Below the pieces are notes generated by a model, which made no database searches, was not told where the DNA came from, and worked only from the letters and a program-made list of their open reading frames with translations. 64,000 bases of DNA from Halobacillus shinanisalinarum. Lineage in GTDB: Bacteria > Bacillota > Bacilli > Bacillales > Halobacillaceae. The DNA lies in contig NZ_CP095074.1 in NCBI RefSeq assembly GCF_022919835.1, positions 1,054,001 through 1,118,000 on the forward strand, in the 5' to 3' direction. Within the stretch, counting starts at the first letter, position 1. Every line of letters begins with the position of its first letter. Made by a program: the position numbers and the translations under genes. Shown piece after piece: positions 27,745 through 37,782 of this stretch.

Positions 27745-28635
27745 ATGAAAAATATAAAAAAAGCGATCATTCCTGCAGCAGGATTAGGGACTCGTTTTTT
27801 ACCAGCGACAAAGGCCATGCCTAAAGAAATGCTGCCTATCGTTGATAAGCCGACAATTCAATACATTGTCGAAGAAGCGATTGAATCAGGTATTGAGGAC
27901 ATAATCATTGTGACGGGTAAAGGCAAGCGTGCAATCGAGGACCATTTTGATAACAACTTCGAGCTTGAAGATAATTTAATGAAAAAAGAAAAGTTTGATA
28001 TGTTAGAAAAGGTGAACGAGACATCAAATGTTGATATACACTATATTCGTCAAAAAGAACCAAAAGGGTTAGGACATGCTGTATGGTGTGCACGCAAGTT
28101 TATTGGCAATGAGCCTTTTGCCGTACTTCTCGGTGACGATATTATTCGCTCAAAAGAACCGGGCTTAAAACAACTGATGAATCAGTATGATAAAACTCAT
28201 GCGTCGGTTATTGGTGTTCAACAAGTACCCGAAGATCAAACTCATAGGTATGGCATGATTGAGCCTGAAGAGAAGAACGGAAATTTATATCAAGTCAGAA
28301 ATTTTGTTGAAAAGCCACCCCAAGGAGAGGCGCCTTCCAACCTCGCGATTATGGGGCGCTATATATTAACACCTGAAATTATGAGCTTTTTAGAAGAACA
28401 AGGCACAGGGGCTGGAGGCGAAATTCAATTAACGGATGCCATACAACACCTGAATACCATTCAGAGAGTATTCGCCTATGACTTTGAGGGAGCACGTTAT
28501 GATGTTGGAGAGAAACTAGGCTTCATTAAGACGACGATTGAGATCGCTCTAGAACGCGAAGACTTACAGGATGATGTCATGGCTCTTCTGGAAGAATTGG
28601 TTGAATCTCGTAAACGTACAACAAAATCACTCTAA
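27745..28635 (+). CDS. galU: UTP--glucose-1-phosphate uridylyltransferase (GalU/GtaB)
   Basis: 296 residues from the ATG at 27745 ([32 protein letters not shown], of which [14 protein letters not shown] is the nucleotide site). Other motifs are [18 protein letters not shown] and [17 protein letters not shown] sits at 27680-27685. The ATG at 27703 has no ribosome binding site, so the later ATG matching the family start is chosen; GAAAGG lies somewhat far upstream of it. It makes UDP-glucose in the cytoplasm, for teichoic acid glucosylation and glycolipid anchors. It pairs functionally with pgcA, which converges on it. Confidence 0.93.
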   Translation: MKNIKKAIIPAAGLGTRFLPATKAMPKEMLPIVDKPTIQYIVEEAIESGIEDIIIVTGKGKRAIEDHFDNNFELEDNLMKKEKFDMLEKVNETSNVDIHYIRQKEPKGLGHAVWCARKFIGNEPFAVLLGDDIIRSKEPGLKQLMNQYDKTHASVIGVQQVPEDQTHRYGMIEPEEKNGNLYQVRNFVEKPPQGEAPSNLAIMGRYILTPEIMSFLEEQGTGAGGEIQLTDAIQHLNTIQRVFAYDFEGARYDVGEKLGFIKTTIEIALEREDLQDDVMALLEELVESRKRTTKSL

Positions 28636-28640
28636 CATAT

Positions 28641-28724
28641 CAAAAGCTGACTCCTACTTTGTGAAGTCAGCTTTCTTAATTTAAAAACCCCGCTAGAGGG
28701 AATTTTCCAACTCTATCGGGGTGA
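28641..28724. terminator. Two hairpins between convergent galU and pgcA
   Basis: First hairpin AAAGCTGACT / AGTCAGCTTT (28641-28674); second ACCCCGCTAGAG / CTCTATCGGGGT (about 28687-28722). They are placed to end transcription from both sides. Confidence 0.7.
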
Positions 28725-28773
28725 ATTCCATAATAGACATGATTCGTTTTAAACTTGGAAACTTTCTACAGTA

Positions 28774-30489
28774 TCAAATGTTTTGCTGAATTTGTTCATT
28801 AACAGACGTTTTAACAGCTTGAAGCAACTCATTGCTCGCTTCTCGAGAGTCTGTCTTTACACCATAATAAAACTTAATTTTCGGCTCGGTACCTGATGGA
28901 CGCAGGCAGAACCAGCAATCATCTTCTAGAATGAATTTCAGAACATTGGCTTTCGGCAGCTCCATCGTTTCGACCTTGCCATCCGCTTTCATTCTTTCAG
29001 ATGTAGTGTAGTCTTCAACAGCTTCAACCTTAAGTCCGCCGGCTTCCTTCAAAGGATTCGCACGGAAATCATCCATAATCGACTGGATTTGTTCTGAGCC
29101 CGATTTCCCTTCCATTTTTAAGGACTGCAGATCTTCAAGGAAATATCCATGTTTTTCATACAGTTCGTCTAGAGCTTGAAGCAACGTCTTACCTTTAGAT
29201 TTCCAATATGCCGCAACTTCTGCTGAAAGCACCGCTGCTTGAACAGCATCCTTATCACGTGCAAAATCCTTCACTAAATAGCCATAGCTTTCTTCATAGC
29301 CAAACAGGAAGGTATGTTGGCCTGTCTCTTCGTATTCTTTAATTTTTTCCCCAATAAATTTAAATCCTGTTAATGTATCTAGTGAACTTACACCGTAATG
29401 ATTGGCGATCACACGGCCAAACTCCGAGGTTACGATTGTTTTAATCATGATTCCATTGTCTGGGAGACTTGGGCTTTGTGATAGCAAATAATCAAGCATA
29501 AGTGCACCTGTTTGGTTTCCTGTTAATACTTGATACTCCCCATCATCATCTGGAACGGCTATCCCCAGACGGTCGGCATCAGGGTCGGTTGCGATCAACA
29601 CATCTGCATTGAGTTGCTTCCCTTTCTCAATGGCCATTTCAAATGCTTGATGCTCCTCTGGGTTCGGGGAGGCTACTGTTGAAAATTCAGGATCTGGTTC
29701 TGCTTGCTTGGCAACTGTATGGACTTGGATCAAGCCGATTTGCTTAAGCCCCTTCTCAACAAGCATTTTAGCAGTTCCGTGCAAAGGGGTGAAAACAACG
29801 CTAAAATCACCAGCAGACTCTGTCACGTTTGCATTCACACTAACGGTTTTTAGATGGTCTAAGTAAGCTTGATCGACTTCCTCATCCATCCACTTTAGTA
29901 AACCAGCCGCTTCAAGCTCAGTTTGCTCAGCGACCTCGACAGTTAATTCATTTTCTACCTGGTTAACAAAATCGATGACAGTTCCTGCTTCTTCAGGGGG
30001 CATCTGTCCCCCGTCTTCGTTGTACACTTTAAAACCGTTATATTCCGGCGGGTTATGACTAGCGGTAATCACGACCCCACCTGCTGCTCCTAAATACCGA
30101 ACAGCAAAGGAAAGCTCCGGGGTAGGTCTCAGCGAAGAAAAAACGTACGATTGTATACCATGGTTGCCAAGAACGCGTGCGGTTTCAACAGCAAACTCCT
30201 TTGACATATACCTGGAATCGTAAGCAATAGCTACCCCCTTTTCATGACCGTTCTGCTCTGCTACATAGGTAGCCAATCCGTTAGCAGCACGACGGATTGT
30301 GTAAATGTTCATCCGATTTGTACCTGGTCCCAGCTTGCCACGCATCCCGCCTGTGCCAAATTCAAGGTTTTTATAGTAGGCATCTTCGAGTGACTGTTCA
30401 TCGTCTTGCAGCTGATCCAGCTGAGTACGAAGCTTATCATCGAGGGACGCGAAAGTTTGCCAGCGTTTATATTCCTGAGTCCAATTCAT
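28774..30489 (-). CDS. pgcA: Alpha-phosphoglucomutase PgcA
   Basis: 571 residues, the usual length of the large Bacillus phosphohexomutases. N-terminal GTGGMRGKLGPGTNRMN, the catalytic phosphoserine motif VITASHNPPEYNGFKVY, the metal loop ATDPDADRLGIAV, the sugar loop FGYEESYGYL, and the phosphate site CLRPSGTEPKIKFY are all present. It converts glucose 6-phosphate to glucose 1-phosphate, feeding GalU. A monocistronic minus-strand gene convergent with galU. Confidence 0.93.
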   Translation of the reverse strand: MNWTQEYKRWQTFASLDDKLRTQLDQLQDDEQSLEDAYYKNLEFGTGGMRGKLGPGTNRMNIYTIRRAANGLATYVAEQNGHEKGVAIAYDSRYMSKEFAVETARVLGNHGIQSYVFSSLRPTPELSFAVRYLGAAGGVVITASHNPPEYNGFKVYNEDGGQMPPEEAGTVIDFVNQVENELTVEVAEQTELEAAGLLKWMDEEVDQAYLDHLKTVSVNANVTESAGDFSVVFTPLHGTAKMLVEKGLKQIGLIQVHTVAKQAEPDPEFSTVASPNPEEHQAFEMAIEKGKQLNADVLIATDPDADRLGIAVPDDDGEYQVLTGNQTGALMLDYLLSQSPSLPDNGIMIKTIVTSEFGRVIANHYGVSSLDTLTGFKFIGEKIKEYEETGQHTFLFGYEESYGYLVKDFARDKDAVQAAVLSAEVAAYWKSKGKTLLQALDELYEKHGYFLEDLQSLKMEGKSGSEQIQSIMDDFRANPLKEAGGLKVEAVEDYTTSERMKADGKVETMELPKANVLKFILEDDCWFCLRPSGTEPKIKFYYGVKTDSREASNELLQAVKTSVNEQIQQNI

Positions 30490-30568
30490 CTCATCATTCC
30501 TTTGTACTTTTGTTATATGTATTGATATAAATTATAGCATAATTAAAGGTAGATTTAGACACGAAAAA

Positions 30569-30586
30569 AGGACAGGAAAACCTGTC
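30569..30586 (-). terminator. Terminator of the 38-residue gene
   Basis: GGACAGG / CCTGTCC stem with AAAA loop, preceded on the plus strand by six A (a T run in the minus transcript), just after the stop at 30595. Confidence 0.75.
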
Positions 30587-30594
30587 CATGTAAC

Positions 30595-30711
30595 CTAACT
30601 TTGTAATTGTTGAATCAATCGATTGATTACATCTTCAGACGAAGCCAATTCTGACTTCTCGGTTTGATGAATAATCGCCTGAAGGATATCTTTCAAGTCT
30701 TCTGCCTTCAT
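30595..30711 (-). CDS. Small hypothetical protein, 38 residues
   Basis: ORF MKAEDLKDILQAIIHQTEKS... with AAGGTGGG five bases before the ATG and its own terminator after the stop, which together support a real small gene. The sequence is amphipathic and helical-looking (LKDILQAIIHQ; EDVINRLIQQLQ) with no Cys and no membrane span. No function is recognised. It lies between pgcA (upstream on the same strand is the VanZ gene, 95 bp away). Confidence 0.6.
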   Translation of the reverse strand: MKAEDLKDILQAIIHQTEKSELASSEDVINRLIQQLQS

Positions 30712-30805
30712 AGCACCCACCTTTTCTATCATCTCCATTAATATACTCTATATCCTCAATATTTCGATAGTAAACTTCCATTTTCGTCGGTATTCAGCAA
30801 AAATC

Positions 30806-31303
30806 TTATAATCTAGCATCATTGCGCCGTCGAATAAAATAGACAACGCTGATTAGTAAAGTGGCAATCAAACCACCCAGAGCATCTAACATCACGTCAC
30901 CTACATAAGGCGTACGGTTTGGTGTAATTCCTTGATGAAGTTCATCAGTTATGGCATAAAGTACTGTTGCAATCCAAGAAATAAGCATGATTGATTGATA
31001 GTTTCTATTCGTAGTCCTGTGAAGCGCGTAGAAGATAAGTAAGGTTAACAAAAGGTAAACCGTTACATGTGCACCTTTTCTAATAAAGAATTCTATAAAA
31101 CCTGCTATACCTAAAGTTGCCACGCTTACCTCACTATGATGATAAGTAAAAGAAATTCCAGCAAACAGAGGGGCAAGTCCTGAGAGCTCAAACCAGTCAC
31201 TAAGGAACGGCTTTACATCTTGCTCCTGATAAGGTGTAGATGATGAATAAAAAATAACACCCATCCAAACGATGGAAGGGATCCAATATACGAGTTTTTT
31301 CAT
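30806..31303 (-). CDS. VanZ family membrane protein
   Basis: 165 residues with four hydrophobic segments. VanZ motifs: SIVWMGVIFYSSSTPYQEQ near the N-terminus, FFIRKGAHVTVYLLLTLL, AITDELHQGITPNRTPYVGD and MLDALGGLIATLL. Family members include the teicoplanin-resistance protein VanZ, but most bacilli carry chromosomal copies of unknown role in the cell envelope. Not linked to glycopeptide resistance genes here. Confidence 0.82.
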   Translation of the reverse strand: MKKLVYWIPSIVWMGVIFYSSSTPYQEQDVKPFLSDWFELSGLAPLFAGISFTYHHSEVSVATLGIAGFIEFFIRKGAHVTVYLLLTLLIFYALHRTTNRNYQSIMLISWIATVLYAITDELHQGITPNRTPYVGDVMLDALGGLIATLLISVVYFIRRRNDARL

Positions 31304-31606
31304 AGTTTCCCCACATTTTGTAAAACTAGTTTATATTTTAGCATATTTCACCATAGATTGTGAGTTTTTTACAAAAAAATAATATTCTATAATTACTGGC
31401 CGTGATTATTCAACGTACACCGGTCTTTCTGAATCAGGACCAGATATGTAATTAGTGACTAGAGTTTTTCACAATAGAAAGAAGGCTCTAGCAAGCCTGT
31501 GTTCCTTATTAAGATTCAGGACACCTTCGTATATTGTCATTCTTGTTAATTCGGAAACAAAGAGTGATTAAATAGTGGACACTTCCATAAACCGACATTT
31601 TCCCAA
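31304..31606. other. Gene-free stretch upstream of the VanZ gene
   Basis: About 300 bp with no supported ORF, repeat or RNA. Only the terminator of the next minus-strand gene follows at its right end. Confidence 0.5.
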
Positions 31607-31643
31607 AGTAAAAAAGCGCTACTCCTTGTAGCGCTTTTTTACT
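31607..31643 (-). terminator. Terminator of the IDEAL-domain gene
   Basis: 16-bp stem AGTAAAAAAGCGCTAC / GTAGCGCTTTTTTACT with a 5-nt loop; A and T runs on both sides. Confidence 0.85.
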
Positions 31644-31651
31644 ATTATAGG

Positions 31652-32107
31652 CTAGCTATACTCTGAATGTAGCGTCTCTGTCAAGCTCGTGAAAGCTTCT
31701 TGATCACGAATATCCAATGACTGATCAATTAAACGCTGCAAGTTACTTTTCTCAAGTTCCTCGATAATGACTGAGATATCATGATTTTCCTCAATAATAT
31801 CCTCCACATCCTCTTGATAGTATGGTGAAGTGATCGAGTGTAGATGGGTCAGAAAATCTGGAAGTTCCAATAAATCGGCTACGGACACATAGACAATACG
31901 CTTCCCACGCTGGAATACAAAAATATCGAATACATTATGAACGCGCTTACGTTTCCGGTCAATAATAATCTCACGCGACTCTTTAGGAATAAATTGATAC
32001 AATTCCTCATCAATAAACAGGGAAAAATACTGGTAGGCTAAAACAATTCGGATAAATCGCTTATCTTCTTTTACATAATATGGCTTCAACATTTTAACGT
32101 TTAGCAT
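31652..32107 (-). CDS. IDEAL-domain protein
   Basis: 151 residues from the ATG at 32107, which follows AAAGGGGTGG (a GTG at 32116 overlaps this site). The first 85 residues form a small alpha/beta domain (LKPYYVKEDKRFIRIVLAYQ, IIIDRKRKRVHNVFDIFVFQ). The C-terminus LIDQSLDIRDQEAFTSLTETL fits the roughly 37-residue IDEAL motif found in bacillus proteins such as YpiB. Function unknown; IDEAL segments are thought to mediate protein contacts. Confidence 0.65.
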   Translation of the reverse strand: MLNVKMLKPYYVKEDKRFIRIVLAYQYFSLFIDEELYQFIPKESREIIIDRKRKRVHNVFDIFVFQRGKRIVYVSVADLLELPDFLTHLHSITSPYYQEDVEDIIEENHDISVIIEELEKSNLQRLIDQSLDIRDQEAFTSLTETLHSEYS

Positions 32108-32308
32108 ATCACCCACCCCTTTGAATCAGAATATTCAGTATTTTACTCTATTATCGCTGATTTGTTAAGAAATTGAAAGGATTTAATGAAAACGCCTTCA
32201 TTTATACTACAAAAATTCATCTATACATATATATTCCTCATTTTTTATGATGCGAAACAAAAATTTCCGGAAAAATGAAATACTGCATACCTTCCTATAT
32301 TGAGTTAG

Positions 32309-32536
32309 TTAATCATGGCTGACTAAAAGTGAACGGAAGTGATCTTGAACAGCTAAGTATATTTGATAGTTGGTTGAGTATTCGGGATGAAGTTGTTTAT
32401 ATTTATGTATGGCTTGTAACCCTTCCACCATAAAGTCATCCTTTTTTCCTATTACGCCCATATCTGAAATGATTTGAAGAACAACTGTTTCATAATCTTT
32501 CATGTCGGTAAAAGCTTGATAAATCATCTCTTTCAT
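32309..32536 (-). CDS. Hypothetical cytoplasmic protein, 75 residues
   Basis: MKEMIYQAFTDMKDYETVVLQIIS..., with AAAAGGAG upstream of the ATG. Helical, soluble, no recognised motif. It sits alone between the IDEAL-domain gene and hom, on the minus strand. Codon use and the ribosome binding site look genuine. Confidence 0.65.
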   Translation of the reverse strand: MKEMIYQAFTDMKDYETVVLQIISDMGVIGKKDDFMVEGLQAIHKYKQLHPEYSTNYQIYLAVQDHFRSLLVSHD

Positions 32537-32632
32537 AAACTTCTTCTCCTTTTCAAGTTACCTTCGTGTACTTTTTTCATATCCCATTACTTTTTTTAGT
32601 AGGTAATATTGATTATAATCTTTAGTTAATTT

Positions 32633-32662
32633 TTGACAACTATTATCGTTCGTCATTATTCT
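32633..32662 (+). promoter_or_regulatory. Candidate promoter of hom-thrC-thrB
   Basis: TTGACA at 32633-32638 followed after 18 bp by TATTCT at 32657-32662. It leaves a leader of about 135 nt before hom. I see no T-box or other riboswitch in that leader. Confidence 0.4.
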
Positions 32663-32805
32663 GCAATTTCTGCAAAGTATGTCTCGGAAGTCAGCGTTCT
32701 TTTTTAAAAACTGCGTAATTCATCCTTGTGAAGAGAAACACTTTCCGTTACAATGTCCATTACACGTAATAATATGTTTATTTCAAGTGGACAGGAGTGT
32801 GACAA

Positions 32806-34101
32806 ATGGAGAATACCATCACAGTAGGATTATTAGGCTTAGGTACAGTGGGAAGCGGCGTCATTGAAATTCTTAACGATCATGAAGAAAGCATTCAACA
32901 TAAAACAGGGTGTCATGTAACCATTAAGACCGTTCTAGTGCATGACATCGCAAAGCCTCGCCATCTTCCTACAAACACAACTCAATTAACAGATCGATAT
33001 CAAGATATTACGGAAGATCCAGAGATTGATGTTGTTGTCGAAGTGATGGGAGGAATCGATCACACGTTAACGATCGTATTGGAAGCAATGGAAAAAGGAA
33101 AACATATTGTAACGGCTAATAAGGATTTGATCGCCCAACACGGGGCTCAACTTTTCGAAACGAGTCAGAGAAATAGCTGTGATTTATACTATGAAGGAAG
33201 TGTGGCAGGCGGAACCCCAATTATCCGGCCGATTTTAGATGGATTATCATCGGACCGTATTAGTAAAATGATGGGTATTGTCAACGGTACAACCAATTAC
33301 ATTTTGACTAAAATGACAAGGGAAGGCGTTGACTTTGATACGGTACTGAAGGAAGCACAGGACTTAGGGTTTGCTGAAGCGGATCCGTCTGCTGATATTG
33401 ATGGTTTGGATGCGGCTCGTAAAATGACCATTCTATCAATCTTAGGGTTCTCCATGCCGTTTAATTTGGAAGACGTTGCCGTGAAAGGAATTCGCGGATT
33501 ATCTTTATCTGATATCAAATATGCCAAGCAGTTGGGTTATTCTATTAAACTAATAGGAATTGCCGATCATAATGAGACAGGTGCTTCCGTCAGTGTGGAA
33601 CCTGCTTTGCTGCCCGTCGCTCATCCACTTTCCTCTGTTCATAACGAATACAACGCAGTCTATGTGTACGGAGACGCAGTAGGTGAAACGATGTTTTACG
33701 GTCCTGGTGCTGGGAAACTTCCTACAGCAACGGCTGTCGTGTCTGATCTAATTGCCGTCATTAAAAATTTACGTTTAGGCACTTCTGGATCTGCCTACGT
33801 TCAGCCCCAGTTTCCTAAACATATCAAGACGAGAAAAGACCAGCTCACGAAAAAATATCTACGTCTGCATGTTATGGATCAACCCGGGATGCTCATGGAA
33901 CTGACGAAGATTTTTGCCCAATACGGTATATCTTTTGACCAAATTATCCAACGTCAAGCGGATCACAATGATGAACGCGAGCTCATGATGGTTACACACC
34001 AGGTGAGCGAAGAAGATTTTGACAAAGCCTACAATGAACTTGAAGCACTGTCGACGATCCGTTCAATTGACAGCGTTTTTCGAGTAGAAGGAGGGGAATG
34101 A
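32806..34101 (+). CDS. hom: Homoserine dehydrogenase
   Basis: 431 residues. N-terminal NAD(P) fold with [12 protein letters not shown] (residues 7-18), catalytic region [26 protein letters not shown] and [19 protein letters not shown], and a C-terminal ACT domain ([23 protein letters not shown], about 350-425) that usually senses threonine. It reduces aspartate semialdehyde to homoserine. First gene of hom-thrC-thrB; AGGAG lies before the ATG, and thrC starts 1 bp after its stop. Confidence 0.95.
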   Translation: MENTITVGLLGLGTVGSGVIEILNDHEESIQHKTGCHVTIKTVLVHDIAKPRHLPTNTTQLTDRYQDITEDPEIDVVVEVMGGIDHTLTIVLEAMEKGKHIVTANKDLIAQHGAQLFETSQRNSCDLYYEGSVAGGTPIIRPILDGLSSDRISKMMGIVNGTTNYILTKMTREGVDFDTVLKEAQDLGFAEADPSADIDGLDAARKMTILSILGFSMPFNLEDVAVKGIRGLSLSDIKYAKQLGYSIKLIGIADHNETGASVSVEPALLPVAHPLSSVHNEYNAVYVYGDAVGETMFYGPGAGKLPTATAVVSDLIAVIKNLRLGTSGSAYVQPQFPKHIKTRKDQLTKKYLRLHVMDQPGMLMELTKIFAQYGISFDQIIQRQADHNDERELMMVTHQVSEEDFDKAYNELEALSTIRSIDSVFRVEGGE

Positions 34102-34102
34102 C

Positions 34103-35158
34103 ATGTGGAAAGGATTATTGAATCGCTATCCAGACCTATTACCAATTAATGAAAGAACCCCAAGTTTAACTTTATATGAGGGGAACACTCCCCTCCTCCC
34201 AATTCCAACGATATCAAAGGAACTTGGTATCGAAGCTTATGTAAAAATCGAAGGAGCCAACCCGACAGGCTCATTTAAAGATAGAGGGATGGTTCTCGCG
34301 ATGGCTAAGGCGATCGAAGAAGGATCAAAGGCCGTGATCTGTGCTTCAACAGGGAATACTTCAGCCTCCGCTGCCGCTTTTGCCGCCCGTGCCGGACTGC
34401 GCTGCATCGTCGTCATTCCTGATGGAAAGATTGCTGAGGGTAAGTTGGCTCAGGCGGTTATGTATGGCGCAGAGATTTTTGCAATTAAAGGGAACTTTGA
34501 CCAGGCATTAAAAATGGTCCGGGAAATTGCTGACAAGGAACCGATCACTCTTGTGAACTCGGTAAATCCATATCGTATCGAAGGTCAAAAAACAGCTGCC
34601 TTTGAAGTATGTGACACGTTAGGAAAAGCACCAGACTTTCTATCCATCCCTGTAGGTAACGCCGGCAACATAACGGCTTACTGGCGTGGCTTTAAAGAGT
34701 ACCATGAACGGCATGGCCATCAGCTGCCGCAAATGATTGGATTTGAGGCAAGCGGATCAGCGGCCATCGTAAGGGATGAAGTCGTTGAAGATCCAGAAAC
34801 AATCGCAACCGCCATTAGAATAGGGAACCCAGCAAGCTGGCAGCCAGCTGTTGCAGCAGCCAAAGAATCAAACGGCAGCATTAATGAAGTCACAGACGAA
34901 GAAATTGTCGAGGCCTACCAGTGGCTAGCCCGAACAGAAGGCGTGTTTGCAGAGCCAGCCTCCTGTGCATCTCTAGCTGGAACAATTAAAAAGGTGAAGG
35001 ATGGCACGATTCCTAAAGCGGCAAGTGTCGTACATGTGCTGACAGGAAACGGCCTAAAAGATCCTGTGACGGCGATTGATACGAGCCAAATTAAACCAAC
35101 AGTCATCGAAAACGACATCCAGCAATTTGCAGATGCCATCACAGGTGTCCACTCATGA
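34103..35158 (+). CDS. thrC: Threonine synthase
   Basis: 351 residues, PLP fold type II. The PLP lysine is in [16 protein letters not shown] (near residue 58); the phosphate loop is SVGNAGN-like ([14 protein letters not shown]); [17 protein letters not shown] is present. It converts O-phosphohomoserine to threonine. The start is 1 bp after hom, and its end overlaps thrB by 4 bp, indicating one mRNA. Confidence 0.95.
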   Translation: MWKGLLNRYPDLLPINERTPSLTLYEGNTPLLPIPTISKELGIEAYVKIEGANPTGSFKDRGMVLAMAKAIEEGSKAVICASTGNTSASAAAFAARAGLRCIVVIPDGKIAEGKLAQAVMYGAEIFAIKGNFDQALKMVREIADKEPITLVNSVNPYRIEGQKTAAFEVCDTLGKAPDFLSIPVGNAGNITAYWRGFKEYHERHGHQLPQMIGFEASGSAAIVRDEVVEDPETIATAIRIGNPASWQPAVAAAKESNGSINEVTDEEIVEAYQWLARTEGVFAEPASCASLAGTIKKVKDGTIPKAASVVHVLTGNGLKDPVTAIDTSQIKPTVIENDIQQFADAITGVHS

Positions 35159-36063
35159 AAGGGATCACCATCCGAGTCCCTGCCACTTCGGCAAACCTCG
35201 GGCCTGGCTTCGATTCGATTGGTATCGCTTTATCGAAATATGTCACCCTTGAGTGTCAACCAGCTGACCAATGGCACTTTTCTGTTGCCAAAAGGGATCA
35301 GCCCTTTATCCCGAGTGGGGAAACGAATCTTATTTATAAATCCGCCTTATTCACTGCCTTTCAATACGCTATTGAACATCTGCCGCCTTATCACGTAACA
35401 ATGACGAACGATGTTCCGGTTTCAAGAGGGCTCGGCAGCTCTTCGACAGCAGTTGTAGCCGGGATTGAGCTTGCTAATCAAATTCTTGACTTACAATTAA
35501 GTGATTATGACAAACTGAAAATAGGCTGCAGTATTGAAGGTCACCCAGACAATGTTGCCCCAGCCATATTCGGTGGAATCATGGTTTCCAATTATGATGG
35601 GAACAACCTTGATTACGTTCACTTTACAAAAGGGATGGACGAGCTGTCATGGGTCACTGTTATTCCAAGTTATCATGTGGAAACAGAAAAAGCGCGAGCC
35701 GTTCTGCCAGAGAGTATGAGTTACAAATCAGCCGTTCTCGCTAGTGGAACCGCAAACGTATTAGTGGCCGCTCTAGCAGAAAAAAATTGGGAGATGGTCG
35801 GTAAAATGATGAAGCGTGATCAATGGCATCAACCTTTCCGCTCTGAACTCATTCCCGACTTTCCAACGGTTTCTAAGATTCTGGACGAACATGGTGCGCT
35901 CGGGAGTTACATTAGCGGGGCTGGTCCAACAATGATCGGCTTATTTCAAGACCTGACAACCGATCAAAGAGCCATTATCTTGGACAAGCTTCAAAAACAT
36001 AGAGTAGAATTTTTAACGATAGATACAACCGGATTAAGAACAGCCGTACGTCTAGGCCAGTGA
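35155..36063 (+). CDS. thrB: Homoserine kinase
   Basis: 302 residues of the GHMP kinase family. N-terminal [22 protein letters not shown] motif [19 protein letters not shown], and C-terminal [15 protein letters not shown]. It phosphorylates homoserine for ThrC. Its ATG overlaps the thrC stop (ATGA-type overlap). A short hairpin over the stop codon ends the operon. Confidence 0.95.
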   Translation: MKGITIRVPATSANLGPGFDSIGIALSKYVTLECQPADQWHFSVAKRDQPFIPSGETNLIYKSALFTAFQYAIEHLPPYHVTMTNDVPVSRGLGSSSTAVVAGIELANQILDLQLSDYDKLKIGCSIEGHPDNVAPAIFGGIMVSNYDGNNLDYVHFTKGMDELSWVTVIPSYHVETEKARAVLPESMSYKSAVLASGTANVLVAALAEKNWEMVGKMMKRDQWHQPFRSELIPDFPTVSKILDEHGALGSYISGAGPTMIGLFQDLTTDQRAIILDKLQKHRVEFLTIDTTGLRTAVRLGQ

Positions 36064-36084
36064 TCATTTCACTGGTCTCTTTTG
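36056..36084 (+). terminator. Terminator of the thr operon
   Basis: CCAGTGA / TTCACTGG stem overlapping the thrB stop, followed by a T-rich stretch. Confidence 0.65.
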
Positions 36085-36249
36085 TTAAAATTTATTCCAT
36101 TAAATCATTAAAATATATCTCATACTAATGAGCGAATTTTTTTGAAAAAATGTTTGATAATGTGTGAAAAATCCGAGAAGTTATACTATAAAAGTGGGGG
36201 TTAATTGGATACAATAGAATGAGAGAATTTAAAAAGGAGTTATACGACT

Positions 36250-36621
36250 ATGGGGAAAAAAAGCAAACAATATGACTACGATTTAAGGGAAGTAAAACGA
36301 CAAATCGAAGAAACCGACAAAAACTACCGCGAAATAGCTCAAAATACAGGCTGCCCTTATGCGAGTGTCGTTTATCACGGACGTAAAATTCGTGGCCGAG
36401 TCAATCGCAGCAAACACGATATTGTTACAGAATTACCACAATCCGCCATTTTCTCACCTGGAGAAAAAGTGCATGAGCCTGCACCACTTTTCGATGGAAC
36501 GACATTAAACATCTCAAGAAATAACATTTCCATTCAAGATGCCGAGCGGGAAGCAGCAAGGATGATTAAAGCAGCTAGAGCTCTGGGCTTGAGTAAAATA
36601 AACATTACCATTGAGAAATGA
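36250..36621 (+). CDS. Hypothetical protein, 123 residues, possible HTH at N-terminus
   Basis: AAAGGAG precedes the ATG. The first 60 residues are basic with an HTH-like stretch (EVKRQIEETDKNYREIAQNTGCPYASVVYHGRKI). The middle (LPQSAIFSPGEKVHEPAPLF) looks unstructured and the end (DAEREAARMIKAARALGLSK) is a helix followed by a strand. I do not recognise the family. A terminator follows at 36660. Confidence 0.65.
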   Translation: MGKKSKQYDYDLREVKRQIEETDKNYREIAQNTGCPYASVVYHGRKIRGRVNRSKHDIVTELPQSAIFSPGEKVHEPAPLFDGTTLNISRNNISIQDAEREAARMIKAARALGLSKINITIEK

Positions 36622-36657
36622 GCCATGTCCCCGATGGACCTGGCAGGTGTTCATAAA

Positions 36658-36700
36658 AAGAAACACGTCCCGATTGTTAAATTATTAGGACGTGTTTCTC
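36658..36700 (+). terminator. Hairpin after the 123-residue gene
   Basis: GAAACACGTCC / GGACGTGTTTC stem with an 17-nt loop. Confidence 0.65.
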
Positions 36701-36754
36701 TTAATGAACCCCTCTTTACGATTCATTAAGTCTACAAGAACTCTTTATTAGTGT

Positions 36755-36960
36755 ATGTTCAAAAAGTTGAAGAATGGGAACGTTGTCAAAGATCGTCACC
36801 TCCTGTGACAATGTCGACACAAGCATGTTCCTTGTGCGTCGCAAGAAGTTCGAGGCGGGACAGTTTTGAGGACCACAGCGTATGCCTTTCCCATGTGAGG
36901 ACCGGAAAAACCGAGCAACGAAGAAATGCGCCCTTTATCATTTGGTGACTTTTTGAACAT
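36755..36960. mobile_element. MITE-like element with 13-bp terminal inverted repeats
   Basis: ATGTTCAAAAAGT at 36755-36767 is repeated inverted as ACTTTTTGAACAT at 36948-36960. TATTAGTGT lies directly outside the left end (36746-36754) and again 4 bp beyond the right end (36965-36973), like a target duplication. The interior is more G+C-rich than its flanks and encodes nothing convincing. No transposase for it is in the window. Confidence 0.6.
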
Positions 36961-37144
36961 CCTCTATTAGTGTGCCTTCCCCAAATCTTAATCGTATTCT
37001 ACCTTACGTTTTCCGATTTTTCATAATAATTTTTCTAAAATAGGGTAAATAGAATGATAGATTCATTTTCTCTATGATATTGGTTCGTATCTCTTAAGAC
37101 TTCGGAGGAAATTAGAAAAACTTAAAAAGGAGACATTTTGATAC

Positions 37145-37429
37145 ATGACCCATCATTCTAGACCACTTGCACCTATTGTGAAAATTTGGCTTGATGATCT
37201 CCCCACCTCATTTACCCATGCTTTTGTTGAACGGCTTGACTATGAGTGGATGGTTGAGGTGGTTAACCCCTTCCCTATCCCACTCATTGAAGATAGAGAG
37301 TACGTCTTACAAATCTCATTCGAGCAGGATAACGGCCACTTCTATCCAAACAACGACATCCAATCTTTTGATGTCTCAACAGGTAACGAATTCACCATCT
37401 ACCGCTTCTTCATGTATCCACCAACCTAA
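37145..37429 (+). CDS. Hypothetical protein, 94 residues
   Basis: AAAAAGGAG lies 12 bases before the ATG. The product (PIVKIWLDDLPTSFTHAFVER...) is a small soluble protein with an alternating beta pattern (YEWMVEVVNPF, YVLQISFEQDNGH, FTIYRFFMYPP). No family recognised. An overlapping ORF in the next frame (37191-37475) has an implausible Ser/Thr/His composition and is not annotated. REP copy 1 follows its stop. Confidence 0.55.
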   Translation: MTHHSRPLAPIVKIWLDDLPTSFTHAFVERLDYEWMVEVVNPFPIPLIEDREYVLQISFEQDNGHFYPNNDIQSFDVSTGNEFTIYRFFMYPPT

Positions 37430-37446
37430 CCCCCTCCCTTTTACTT

Positions 37447-37485
37447 CCACCTCAGGTCATCCAGAATCTGGATGACCTGAGGTGG
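37447..37485. repeat. REP palindrome copy 1
   Basis: Perfect 17-bp arms CCACCTCAGGTCATCCA / TGGATGACCTGAGGTGG, 5-nt loop GAATC. After the 94-residue gene. Confidence 0.97.
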
Positions 37486-37616
37486 AATTTTTTAGATTTA
37501 CTTTAGCGAATGTTTATAGTGATGCTTAAAACGAACATCTGCATACGACAGGCTTTTGTGGATCCTGTCTTAATTCTTATGTTATCTTTTACATAACAAA
37601 AGAAAGGAAGATCCCA

Positions 37617-37775
37617 TTGTTTTATTTATTGTTTGCTGCTTTTTTTATCATCTATTTAATAGTCGGCTACCTTACAGAGCTAGAACTCTCATCATTTGCC
37701 GTCGTGTTATCAATTACACTCGTCCTCACAAACTTGTACATGTTCTTCAAAAACAGAAAAGAAGAAAAAAAGTAA
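37617..37775 (+). CDS. Small membrane protein, 52 residues, TTG start
   Basis: TTG at 37617 follows AAAGGAAG with normal spacing. The product is MFYLLFAAFFIIYLIVGYL..., two hydrophobic segments (about 2-19 and 27-44) and a basic tail FFKNRKEEKK, the usual shape of a small bacillus membrane protein. Function unknown. REP copy 2 begins 7 bp after the stop. Confidence 0.6.
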   Translation: MFYLLFAAFFIIYLIVGYLTELELSSFAVVLSITLVLTNLYMFFKNRKEEKK

Positions 37776-37782
37776 AAATACC

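Noticed and set aside
32663..32805. T-box or threonine attenuator before hom
   Set aside because: No T-box sequence, no leader peptide rich in Thr or Ile, and no terminator hairpin in the leader.
36751..36948. 65-residue ORF inside the MITE-like element
   Set aside because: No ribosome binding site, odd Arg/Ser/Cys-rich composition, and it spans the inverted repeat end.
37191..37475. Alternative 94-residue ORF overlapping 37145-37429
   Set aside because: Composition dominated by Ser, Thr, His and Pro, no ribosome binding site, and it runs into REP copy 1.
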